From Ignavibacteriaceae bacterium (GTDB lineage Bacteria > Bacteroidota > Ignavibacteria > Ignavibacteriales > Ignavibacteriaceae): a stretch of 64,000 nucleotides of DNA. The position numbers were made by a program, and so were the translations under genes. The notes under the pieces are model-generated. The model had not been told where the DNA came from. It saw only the letters and a program-made list of their open reading frames with translations, and searched no databases. How positions within the stretch are numbered: position 1 is the first letter of the stretch; each line of letters opens with the position of its first letter. The DNA is taken from assembly GCA_008933765.1 (NCBI GenBank), contig WBUK01000016.1:34311-98310 (forward strand), in the 5' to 3' direction. Of the stretch, positions 1-7,753 are shown in pieces.

Positions 1-100
1 AGCAACGAAAAACAGAGCTTTTTAGACGAAACAGAATAAAAGAAAATTTTCTGATAAAGATTGTGTAAGAAAATAAAAAAGACTCTCAAAAAATAAATCA

Positions 101-139
101 AAAAAAGAGGCTGCCCCTAAAAAGCAGCCTCTTTTTTTT
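101..139. terminator. Bidirectional intrinsic terminator
   Basis: A perfect 8-bp stem (GAGGCTGC at 107-114 with GCAGCCTC at 124-131) has a 9-nt loop and is flanked by an A-run on the left and a T-run on the right, so it can terminate transcription on either strand. It lies downstream of the minus-strand S9 peptidase gene. The same stem family recurs near 35.3, 35.8 and 47.55 kb. A lone right arm (gcagcctctttc) occurs at 217-228 without an obvious partner. Confidence 0.75.
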
Positions 140-240
140 ATAGTTTACGCAGTTCGAGTAATATCTTTTTAGGTTCTAATACTGAATGCCAGACCACGCT
201 TGAAAACCACCACCGAGCAGCCTCTTTCTTTTTTATTCTC

Positions 241-380
241 GTTGGGGGTTGCACTTTTTCGCCAACCCCCTGGTTTTTCATCAACCCCGGGGGTTTTTCT
301 GCAATCCCTGTAATTTTTCACCAACCCAGATGGTTTTTCGTTACCCAGATGTTTTTTCGCCAACTCCAGTGATTCTGCAA
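241..380. repeat. Tandem 20-bp degenerate repeats (6-7 units)
   Basis: Reading from 241 in steps of exactly 20 bases gives seven units. Units 2-6 share the pattern caaccc-N3/5-ggtttttc, and most carry a small dyad, AACC facing GGTT. The array ends two bases before the stop codon of the minus-strand S9 peptidase. Period and pattern are read directly. No function is known to me; it could be a multi-hairpin 3' UTR, a protein-binding array or a decaying satellite. A short plus-strand frame crosses it but looks non-coding. Confidence 0.7.
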
Positions 381-381
381 A

Positions 382-2445
382 CTAAAAATTATTCCTCCAC
401 ATTTTTTTCGTATCGTAAGGGGCGGGGTCCCCACCGAGATATTTGTGGAACCACTCCAAATGTGCGTTATAATATAAGGGCATTCGTGTTAAATGCTGGG
501 GCCAGTGGCTTGCGTCTTCCAAAATCACTAAGCGGGAGTCAATCCCCATTTTCTGAAGTGCAGTAAAATACTCCAAACTTTGGGTGTACGACACTCTGAA
601 ATCAATAGTTCCTGTGACGATCAGCGTTGGTGTTCTGAAATCTTTCACATACTCTGAAGGGCTTTGAGTTCTGTAAAGGTCTGAAGTCCAGGGGGTGCCT
701 TTTAAATCCCACTCGGGGAACCAAAGTTCTTCGGTAGAACCGTAGAACGAGGTCAGATTATAAATCCCCATCATAGAAGCAAAGCACTTAAAGCGGGTAG
801 TTTTTGCCTGCAGCCAGTTCACCATATATCCGCCGAACGACCATCCCATAGCGCCAATTCTTGCCGTATCGACATAGGGGAGTGATTCAATATAATCTGC
901 CACATGGTGGATATCCTGCACAACTTTTCCTGTCCAGTCACCGGAAATGGCGGCTGTGTAATCCTGTCCGTAGCCGGTTGAGCCGTGCGGATTTGGCATA
1001 ACCAAAATGTAGCCGTATCCGGCGTAAAGTTGGTTATCGCCCCGGTAAGCATCCGCCCACTGGCTTTGAGGACCGCCATGGATATTGATAACTACGGGGT
1101 ATTTTTTAGCGGAATCGAACCCGTGTGGTTTCACTATCAGAACCTCCATTTTTTTTGAGTTTGCACCTTCAATGTAGTGGTGCTCAACGGGTCTGAAATC
1201 GACTTCATCGGTTAGTTCTTTGTTGTGGAATGTAAGTTGAGTTTCGGTGTTTGTGGTAAGATCGAACGAATAAATTTCAGCAGGCAGGTGGTTTAATCTG
1301 TAGTTGTAATAAATTTTTTTACCGTCACCTGAAATATCAAATCCGCCGAGAGTTCTTTTTGGTAAAATTTCTTCAATTTTCCGGGTCTCGATGTTGATAC
1401 GGAACAAAGGCATGTAGCTTGCCACTTCGCCGATGAAATAGATATGTTTTGAGTCGGGCGCCCATTTAATATCGTCCACCCAGTTATCGAAAGCTTCTGA
1501 AATCACCGTAATTTTCCCGGTGGCAAACTCATAAAGCGCAATTCTGAACCTGTCGGATTCGTAGCCGGGAATCACCTGCATTCTGTAGGCGAGCCATTTC
1601 CCGTCGGGTGAAACTGCGGGTTGCCCATCCCATGCTTTGTTTTGTTTGGTTAAATTTTTTAGGTTTTCGCCGTCCAGGTCAACCATCCAAAGGTCGGAAT
1701 TGGTGGTTGATGCAATATCTTTCTCTCTGTTTGAGGCAAAAATCACAGCTTTTGAATCGCCTGAAAAGGTGAAATAGCCGGCACCACCAAGCGAGAAGAC
1801 CGGCGAGTGATATTTACTGGGTGTAACATCGGTTAGTTTTTTTGTCTCGAGGTTATAAACAAAAATATGTGACCAAAGATCGTCTTCATACTCATCCCAG
1901 TGGCGAACGAAGAGTTTGTCAGCAAGATGTGCCGAGATGGTTCCTTGATAGGTTTTTCTGAAGGTTACTTCGTTGCACTCATCATCTGCCCGGCACTCGT
2001 CATATACTTTTGCGGTGAAAGCAAGCTTTTTTCCGTCAGGTGATACTATCAGGTTATTCACCCCCATAGCGAACTCAAAAAGAAGAGTAACCTTCCCGGT
2101 TTTAAGATTGAAACGGTTCACGGATTGTTTTTTATATCTTTTCCACACGAAGAAATAAGATTCCCCATCGGGAGCAAAAACGGGGTTAACCCATGGTTGG
2201 AGTGCTCCGGCAACAACGGTATCTTCTCCGGTTTGCAGATTGATGGCGTTTAGCCTTGTACCGGAGTTGCTCGGGTTGAAGCTGTAATCCGTGTAGTTGT
2301 ACAGCAACACATCCCCTTTGCTCGATACAACCGGTGCGCCGACACTTTTAACTCTGTATATATCGTCGAGTGTGAAAGCGCGTTTTTGCGAGAGGAGCGG
2401 AAAGGCTATGAAAAGTAATAACAGAAGATAAGTCAATTTTTTCAT
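382..2445 (-). CDS. Secreted S9 family peptidase (dipeptidyl aminopeptidase/acylaminoacyl-peptidase type)
   Basis: This is a serine exopeptidase-type enzyme of the prolyl oligopeptidase clan, expected to trim oligopeptides outside the cytoplasm. Residues 1-20 are a signal peptide (Lys-Lys, then a Leu-rich core). Residues of roughly 25-410 form a WD40-like/TolB-type beta-propeller with several SPDGK-type turns. Residues of roughly 430-687 form the alpha/beta hydrolase. The catalytic triad is visible: Ser536 in GWSFGGYM, Asp615 in GTIDFRVS and His647 in DASHWP. At 687 residues the length is normal for the family. The ATG start immediately precedes the signal peptide. The gene is divergent from the CopZ-like gene, with 79 bp between them. 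The 20-bp repeat array and a bidirectional terminator lie downstream. Substrate specificity (DPP-IV-like or acyl-peptidase) cannot be told from sequence alone. Confidence 0.9.
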   Translation of the reverse strand: MKKLTYLLLLLFIAFPLLSQKRAFTLDDIYRVKSVGAPVVSSKGDVLLYNYTDYSFNPSNSGTRLNAINLQTGEDTVVAGALQPWVNPVFAPDGESYFFVWKRYKKQSVNRFNLKTGKVTLLFEFAMGVNNLIVSPDGKKLAFTAKVYDECRADDECNEVTFRKTYQGTISAHLADKLFVRHWDEYEDDLWSHIFVYNLETKKLTDVTPSKYHSPVFSLGGAGYFTFSGDSKAVIFASNREKDIASTTNSDLWMVDLDGENLKNLTKQNKAWDGQPAVSPDGKWLAYRMQVIPGYESDRFRIALYEFATGKITVISEAFDNWVDDIKWAPDSKHIYFIGEVASYMPLFRINIETRKIEEILPKRTLGGFDISGDGKKIYYNYRLNHLPAEIYSFDLTTNTETQLTFHNKELTDEVDFRPVEHHYIEGANSKKMEVLIVKPHGFDSAKKYPVVINIHGGPQSQWADAYRGDNQLYAGYGYILVMPNPHGSTGYGQDYTAAISGDWTGKVVQDIHHVADYIESLPYVDTARIGAMGWSFGGYMVNWLQAKTTRFKCFASMMGIYNLTSFYGSTEELWFPEWDLKGTPWTSDLYRTQSPSEYVKDFRTPTLIVTGTIDFRVSYTQSLEYFTALQKMGIDSRLVILEDASHWPQHLTRMPLYYNAHLEWFHKYLGGDPAPYDTKKMWRNNF

Positions 2446-2524
2446 GTAAATTACGGGTTGTTAAATAAATAATTATCAAAAAATCAAAACAAAAATAAGC
2501 ATTTAGGCTTAATCAGGAACAATT

Positions 2525-2743
2525 ATGAAAACGATAAAACTTAAGATTGACGGGATGAGCTGCCAACACTGCGTGAAAGCTGTTGAAGTGGAGCTTTCGG
2601 AACTTCATGTTAATGTACTTGGTGTTCAGATAGGAAGTGCTGAGGTGCGTTTTGACTCAGCCAAAGTAAAGCAAAGCGATATTGAAGACGCTGTTAAAAA
2701 TGCGGGTTATTCCGTAGTTTCAGTTGAAGAGGTTGAAGGGTAG
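2525..2743 (+). CDS. Heavy-metal-associated (HMA) domain protein, CopZ-like
   Basis: This 72-residue single-domain protein has the HMA ferredoxin-like fold. The metal-binding motif GMSCQHC gives Cys13 and Cys16, the ligands that carry Cu(I) or a similar soft metal in copper chaperones. The rest (SAEVRFDSAKV, then DIEDAVKNAGYSV) follows the family pattern closely. It probably delivers metal to a P1B-ATPase; the only candidate here, the CopA-type gene at 55.3-57.5 kb, has its own N-terminal HMA domain and is not adjacent. The gene is divergent from the S9 peptidase. A mercury or other metal-binding role cannot be excluded. Confidence 0.88.
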   Translation: MKTIKLKIDGMSCQHCVKAVEVELSELHVNVLGVQIGSAEVRFDSAKVKQSDIEDAVKNAGYSVVSVEEVEG

Positions 2744-2830
2744 CCCGGGTTGGGGTTTACGCTTTTTGCCGTTTTTCTTTCTGTTTTGTGGAAGGAAAGC
2801 GGGGATGAGTTACGGTTTGGAGTTTTTGGG

Positions 2831-3028
2831 TTTGGTTGTTTTGAAATGTTAGTTCCCATGTGTATGGTTATGGAAAAAAGCGAGCAACTTTTTGGTGCAA
2901 AACAGGAATGAGTAAGGACTTGAAGTATTTTGTGAGTGGTTGTGCTGAAAAGTTAACTCGCCTGCGTGTGGTTACGAAAAAAAATGAGCAACTGTTTGGT
3001 ACAGTAGGTGTTTTTGGAGTATTTTGTG
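2831..3028. repeat. Imperfect tandem duplication of about 100 bp
   Basis: Two diverged copies (about 2831-2934 and 2935-3028) share gtgtNtggtta, gagcaactNtttggt and gNagtattttgtga in the same order. The offset is 104 bp at gagcaact and 94 bp at the distal block, so an indel separates them. The second copy runs into the 5' end of the next gene and supplies its likely GTG start. Confidence 0.65.
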
Positions 3029-4549
3029 AATAAATCGGATCAGTTTAAGAAGTTATTGCCGTTTTTCCCGGTTGTAGTTTTAACTTTTGTGCTTTTTTAC
3101 GGCAGCGGATATGCCCAAACGAGGGAAGATTTTGTTGCCGGTTTTTTGGACAGGCTGCTCAGAAATCCGGCTGCACTTCGCTCTTATGTTGATAAAGAGT
3201 CTTTGGAACGCTCCGGGCGGTTTGGAATTGAATATTCCGATGTTACCGATAAAATTCTTGCCGATACCGAAATTCCGCGCAGAACACGGGATTCCATTCT
3301 GCGCGGGCACACTGAGATGTTTCACAAAATCGAGAATCTGCCCGAGAGGTTCTACCGTGTGGAGGTTACAATTCCTTCAATTAATTATCGAAAATATTTT
3401 TATTTTGAAGATTTTAAGCTGATTGCGCCCTCCAAATATTTAACCTCCTACTGGACTGTTCGTGAAACGGGGTGGTTTCTCTTTTTTGTGAGGGAGAAGA
3501 ACAGTTTCAACTCTTATACCGGGTATCAGTTAGAGCGGGCGATGAACGGGATTATGTCGCTGCTTGAGTACACGGATGAGGAGCGGGCAGAGTTAAAGCG
3601 GAAAAAACTGATTTATATAGTCGCTCTTAATGAACAAAATGTGGGGGAATTTACCGGTGTTGAAAGTAAGGGTGCTTTTTTGCCGGCGTGGGATGAAATG
3701 GTTACATGCACGCCCTTTAATTTGACAGTTTTAGCGGAACAGTTGTTGCGTTTTAAATTGAAGCGGATGGCTCTTCATTCGCCGAAGGTATTTGAGGAGG
3801 GGTTTGAGGGTACGCTCGGCGGTATGCCCCCAAGAAGCTCAGGTTTAACCGCAAGACTTGGCTGGTTTGTGCAGCAACAGGGTTATCTGGATATTGCAGA
3901 CTTGGGGAAAGACAGCATTTGGAGTGAGACTGACCGCTCTTTTTCCTATCCGTTAGCGGCGGCTTACAACCATTTTCTGATAAACAAACTGGGAATTAAA
4001 GATTATCTGAGAATATTTTGGCGTTATAATTCGCCTGATTCAACTTTTTTAGATACTTCTTACGATAGTTTTGATTCTGTTTATTCGGTTAACGGATTGC
4101 CGTTTGCTGATGAGTTTCGTAATGAAGCAGCAGGGAAAGTATTTGAAAAAAATATTTTAACGGAGGATTTGAGTATCCCTACGGATTCGCTTCCGTTGTT
4201 GTTTGACGGCGAAAAAGTCCGGGTTTACGATGCCGGTGAGTATTTGTGGTTTCATACCTTAGGGGGTTCTTTTGCTCTGACCGAAACACCGGGCATAAAT
4301 GACTACAAAAGCAGACTGTTCAAAGAGTTGCAACCTAACCGTGTTTATCAGGGTGAGAAATATTTAATACAAGTTTCAAGGGAAGATATAGTAATATACA
4401 ACCTCTATTCCGATAAAATAATCGACGCCCACTACCGCTTTATCGACAAAACCCCAGTTGCCGGTGTCAGCGAGATCTACCGCTTCCGGGTGAAAAAATC
4501 CCTCTTCGAAGAAAACTTCAATGAGCTTAAGGCAGTGCAGTTTTTTTGA
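3026..4549 (+). CDS. Exported protein of unknown function
   Basis: I do not recognise a family. From the GTG at 3026 the protein begins with a classical signal peptide: a basic n-region ending Lys-Lys, a Leu/Pro/Phe/Val core and a YGSGYAQ cleavage region. The frame opens 18 bases earlier at another GTG (3008), but that lies in a duplicated spacer and would add residues before the signal peptide. The mature part, roughly 480 residues, is mixed alpha/beta with no further membrane segment. An internal stretch (AAAYNHFLINKLGIKDYLRIFWRY) resembles the end of peptidase-MA-type domains, but I see no HEXXH motif. No clear operon partner is present. Confidence 0.75.
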   Translation: MNKSDQFKKLLPFFPVVVLTFVLFYGSGYAQTREDFVAGFLDRLLRNPAALRSYVDKESLERSGRFGIEYSDVTDKILADTEIPRRTRDSILRGHTEMFHKIENLPERFYRVEVTIPSINYRKYFYFEDFKLIAPSKYLTSYWTVRETGWFLFFVREKNSFNSYTGYQLERAMNGIMSLLEYTDEERAELKRKKLIYIVALNEQNVGEFTGVESKGAFLPAWDEMVTCTPFNLTVLAEQLLRFKLKRMALHSPKVFEEGFEGTLGGMPPRSSGLTARLGWFVQQQGYLDIADLGKDSIWSETDRSFSYPLAAAYNHFLINKLGIKDYLRIFWRYNSPDSTFLDTSYDSFDSVYSVNGLPFADEFRNEAAGKVFEKNILTEDLSIPTDSLPLLFDGEKVRVYDAGEYLWFHTLGGSFALTETPGINDYKSRLFKELQPNRVYQGEKYLIQVSREDIVIYNLYSDKIIDAHYRFIDKTPVAGVSEIYRFRVKKSLFEENFNELKAVQFF

Positions 4550-4628
4550 GTTTTTTAAATTCTCATCTATTTAAGTATTGTTTAATATTCAAAAATAATA
4601 TAGCTTTGTTATTGGGATATAGTTTACC

Positions 4629-4643
4629 GGCATAACGCCGGAT
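4629..4643. other. Short hairpin in AT-rich spacer
   Basis: CCGGC and GCCGG arms flank a five-base loop within the 4550-4763 spacer. There is no T-run, so terminator function for the upstream exported-protein gene is only possible. Nothing else is evident in the spacer. Confidence 0.35.
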
Positions 4644-4763
4644 ATTTCACCTCATTTATAACAAAATATGCACTATTTTTAATTCGGATCACTAACAGAA
4701 AACTCATTAGATATTATTGGGTTGATCTATTTACACCAAACATAAAAACTATTAAAGGTAAAT

Positions 4764-5606
4764 ATGGCAAAAGGTAGAAAAGAAAAGGATTTTTACAAAT
4801 ATATAATAGTCAATAATAAAGCCAAAATAACGCACTCGGACTATTATAAATCCCCAGCAAAGGCTTTTTTGGAATATACAGTGCTCGCACATGCTGCAGT
4901 CGAATATTGTATAAATAATTTCCCAAGAACTAAACATGCTCGATTTAATTCTGCAGGTGAAGCGAACCTTCGCCAAATTATTACCGCCTTTTTACCTGCT
5001 GTGATGGGACATTTTGAAACATATCAAAAAATGTTGTTTGCAGGTGTTTTTGATTTTACTATCCATTTAAAATTTTTTGATGTGAGGGATTTTTTTAAAA
5101 GGCTTGAAAAACAAAATTTTGCTGTTGATGGTGGGATATTAGCAGCATACAGAGGAGAAAATGTAACTTCTGTGGGCGTTATTTTAGCTGATAATCTTCC
5201 GGGGTGGCATAATCCGGTAATTGTTAATAACTACTTTAAAGCATTTGGTTTTTCAATAAATTTTTTCGATAAAGATGCCGGCGATAAACTAAAAATTCTA
5301 TGGCAATTAAGACATTCAATTGTACACACCGGTTCAACTTTGACTCTTCCCGATTCGTATAAGGTACCAGAATTAAAAAGGTTTAGTGAAAAGAATTTTA
5401 CTTTTGACAATAGATTTATAAGTGAAGTGGCAAGAAAGTTTCATCCTCTGGTTGATAATTCTACTAAAAGGATTGAAGAAAGTTTTCGAAAAACTATGAA
5501 AGACTCGTTAGAACCGGGAGTATTAGATAAAATCAATAAATTTTTTACAGTTGAATCACCAAATAATTCATGGTTTAATCGATCTTCTGAATTAGATGTA
5601 CAATGA
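4764..5606 (+). CDS. Hypothetical protein with HEPN-like RX4H motif
   Basis: This 280-residue, mostly helical protein has a central segment LRHSIVHTGS in which Arg183 and His188 form an RX4H motif. That motif, in a helix ending xIVHTG, is typical of HEPN-fold proteins: RNases in abortive-infection, toxin-antitoxin and RiboL-PSP-HEPN groups. The N-terminus is basic (KGRKEKDFYKY). The gene is visibly more AT-rich than its neighbours and stands alone between long non-coding spacers, which suggests a transferred accessory gene. No antitoxin-like (MNT) partner is adjacent. The ORF is real by length and codon pattern. The HEPN assignment is inferred from one motif. Confidence 0.7.
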   Translation: MAKGRKEKDFYKYIIVNNKAKITHSDYYKSPAKAFLEYTVLAHAAVEYCINNFPRTKHARFNSAGEANLRQIITAFLPAVMGHFETYQKMLFAGVFDFTIHLKFFDVRDFFKRLEKQNFAVDGGILAAYRGENVTSVGVILADNLPGWHNPVIVNNYFKAFGFSINFFDKDAGDKLKILWQLRHSIVHTGSTLTLPDSYKVPELKRFSEKNFTFDNRFISEVARKFHPLVDNSTKRIEESFRKTMKDSLEPGVLDKINKFFTVESPNNSWFNRSSELDVQ

Positions 5607-5815
5607 TTGTCTAAACTGTGTGAAGTAAAAATAAGTGTTTCCCTTGTTTGGTACATCTAAAAATGAGATGCTGCAATTACTTTCAGATAGATGTCTATTA
5701 CACATAATAGTACTAATCTTGTGTTTGACAGTATTGAGAGCATTCTAAATTTGTTTGTCAAAAAAACAACTGGTACTTATGCCAAATAGTAATTTGAGTT
5801 GAAAACGAATCCTTA

Positions 5816-6427
5816 CTATTTCGTAGTTTTCAGAGTTAGGCGGCGGTATTTTACTAAGTTGCCGATGCCTCTGAATTTATCTTCGTAAACTTTTCCTGTG
5901 TGTTCAAATTCGTCTAAGTTTTTTTCTGTTAGTTTATCGAAGAATTTTTCGCTGATAATGATGTTGTTAGGTCCACTTCTGTTCAACAAACGGGAAGTAA
6001 GATCGATATCCAGGCCGTAGTAATCGAGGCGGTTTTGGATGAAACTTATCGGGTAAATATTCGAACAGTGGTGCACGGCAGCTTTTGTTTGCAGTACTAA
6101 ATCGGGGTATTTATCGAGGAAGATGGTCATTCCGGTATATAACAGTTCTAAAATTCTGTCATAGTTTTCATCATCCATCGAGGCATCGGGGATGAAAATC
6201 ATAAGTTCGTCACCGATTATTTTGACGAGGTTATTGTTGAAGATGGGGGAGATTTCCGCAATGGGTCTTAATGTGTTATAAAGCCGTATTATCCATTGCT
6301 GGTAACTGCGATATTTAATTTCGGTGGAATTGACTACATCGACAAAAATGCAGACGCCCGAAATTGTTTCCAGTTTTTTAAAACTTCTTTCGGAAATCTC
6401 CAATTTACTATTTTTATAAAAAATCAT
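5816..6427 (-). CDS. Class III nucleotidyl cyclase-like domain protein, probably degenerate
   Basis: This is a small protein of about 203 residues consisting almost entirely of one cyclase homology domain. Visible landmarks are FVDVVNST (first metal-binding Asp), KIIGDELM (second metal-binding Asp) and YGLDIDLTSRLL, which aligns with the WGDAVNxASR block of adenylate cyclases. In that block the transition-state Asn is replaced by Asp and the purine-selecting Asp by Leu, while the Arg is retained. Catalysis is therefore doubtful, and a regulatory or altered-substrate role is possible. I chose the internal ATG at 6427 because GGAAG lies seven bases upstream; an in-frame ATG at 6445 would add six residues. 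No membrane segment is present, and the gene is isolated from its neighbours. Confidence 0.75.
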   Translation of the reverse strand: MIFYKNSKLEISERSFKKLETISGVCIFVDVVNSTEIKYRSYQQWIIRLYNTLRPIAEISPIFNNNLVKIIGDELMIFIPDASMDDENYDRILELLYTGMTIFLDKYPDLVLQTKAAVHHCSNIYPISFIQNRLDYYGLDIDLTSRLLNRSGPNNIIISEKFFDKLTEKNLDEFEHTGKVYEDKFRGIGNLVKYRRLTLKTTK

Positions 6428-7302
6428 ACGAAAACTTCCATGCACTATTTTCTTTATGATTCCATTTAATAATTAAGCAGAAAGAATTGTCGCAACAGAA
6501 AAAATTCCATTAAATGGAGAAAAGAACACCTTCAAACAGTAAGAATCAATTTTATAGACTTCTGTGAAGAAAGAAAAGATTCATTCAAAACGCTTTAACA
6601 TCTCCTATACCGGCATTAATCAGCCGTTGAACGCAAAGTTGTTACAAATTGCAGCGTTAAAATTTCATCTTTATTTCTTAAGTCCGGTTAAAAAGAGGGG
6701 GTGTATATCCCCGAAAAAATTCACAACTTATAGTTAATGCTTAGATCTCACGGTTTTTAATTAATGCCAAAAATTGAAAGAGATTAATAAATGCCAAAAA
6801 TTGAAAACGAATAGTTAATGCCAAAAATTGAAAGAGAATAAGTACATTAAATTGTCTCTTTTTAACGCCTTCCCAAAAATACAACAATTTCCGGGATAAA
6901 CCAATAAAAAAATCAAAAAAGTGATTAATAACACTTTTTGCGGACTGATTAAGTTAATCAGGTGGCGGAGATTCTTCAAAAAATACTACAGACGAAAAAA
7001 ACTCAATTTAGTTGTTAATGCTTTTCCGTACAGAGATGCACCTTAGGTAACAGACTTACACATGTAAACTATTCCACTTGAGGGGGAAAAGCAACATCAC
7101 TAATTTTGCAGCGTAAAAGTTCGAAAGAAAAACAACACGGTTCGCACTATTAAAAAAAGCGGAATCAAAATCCGGAGGTATTTTTTAAGCATAAAAATTG
7201 AAGAAACGCATAATGAAGAAAAGCATTATGGAAAGTTTTTCGATATTAAAAAGCAACAAAAAGCAGAACGAAAATTAAACAGAGCACAAGTTTGGGGAAA
7301 AG
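6428..7302. other. Gene-poor leader before the phage-like module
   Basis: This spacer of about 870 bp has no gene I can support. It holds a GGGGG/CCCC hairpin at 6697-6712, the 27-bp repeats at 6763-6843, a TTACA-CA-TGTAA dyad near 7056 and a strong GGAGGT at about 7172 that is not followed by a normal start. An open frame ending at 7334 has coding-like composition but no ATG, GTG or TTG. The region may be the decayed 5' end of the phage module or its control region. Confidence 0.5.
6763..6843. repeat. Three tandem 27-bp iteron-like repeats
   Basis: The core aatgccaaaaattgaaa begins at 6763, 6790 and 6817, an exact 27-base period; the last nine bases of each unit vary. A partial match (gttaatgct) occurs at 6733 and again near 7013. 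Direct repeats of this size and spacing resemble replication iterons or operator arrays of phages and plasmids, but no replication gene is adjacent. Confidence 0.7.
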
Positions 7303-7710
7303 ATGAACGAAGAAGAAATGAAACAAATTTTTGATGAGTTAATAAAAGCTGCTTCTGAGGCACGGGCTGAAGAGATTCGGGCGGATATTGACTCTACATT
7401 CGGGGCGGAAGACGCTTCGAACCTATTGATGGGGTGGGAGAAAGAAAATCCCGGTTACTTCGAAGTGCTGGCGAACGACCCCCCGGCTTTGGCAAATCAG
7501 TTGAAAAAATTCCGGCAAACAACCGAACTTCGCTCTGAATTGGAAAAAATGAGAAAAGAAACGGGGGAAGAAATCATAAAAAAAGTTAAAAACACACTGA
7601 AAAAAGTCGAAAAACTGCGCGCACCGGTTGAAACAGGTAACAGAAGCCGGAACACCGGCACGGGAGACACACGGCTTTTAAGAAATATTATCAATTCATT
7701 AACCAATTAA
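7303..7710 (+). CDS. Putative phage scaffold-like protein
   Basis: This 135-residue acidic protein starts MNEEEMKQIFDEL and has a strongly charged helical C-terminal half (ELEKMRKETGEEIIKKVKNTLKKVEK), consistent with coiled coil. It lies directly upstream of the major capsid gene, where scaffolding proteins are normally encoded. The assignment rests on position, size and composition rather than a recognised family. The GGGG-containing ribosome-binding site lies six bases upstream of ATG. Its last 11 codons, including the stop, are repeated in tandem in the spacer that follows. Confidence 0.6.
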   Translation: MNEEEMKQIFDELIKAASEARAEEIRADIDSTFGAEDASNLLMGWEKENPGYFEVLANDPPALANQLKKFRQTTELRSELEKMRKETGEEIIKKVKNTLKKVEKLRAPVETGNRSRNTGTGDTRLLRNIINSLTN

Positions 7711-7744
7711 ATAAGAAATATTATCAATTCATTAACCAATTAAA
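7679..7744. repeat. Perfect 33-bp tandem duplication at a gene end
   Basis: Bases 7679-7711 are repeated identically at 7712-7744. The unit covers the C-terminal codons and TAA stop of the scaffold-like gene, so the capsid ribosome-binding site follows a second, untranslated copy of that gene end. Perfect identity implies a recent event. Confidence 0.9.
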
Positions 7745-7753
7745 GAGGAAAAA

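Noticed and set aside
249..566. Plus-strand frame of 105 codons
   Set aside because: It runs through the 20-bp repeat array and antisense to the S9 peptidase C-terminus; it has no ribosome-binding site and no protein-like composition.
7120..7334. Open frame upstream of the scaffold-like gene with charged, protein-like composition
   Set aside because: It has no ATG, GTG or TTG in frame, and its end overlaps the next gene out of frame.
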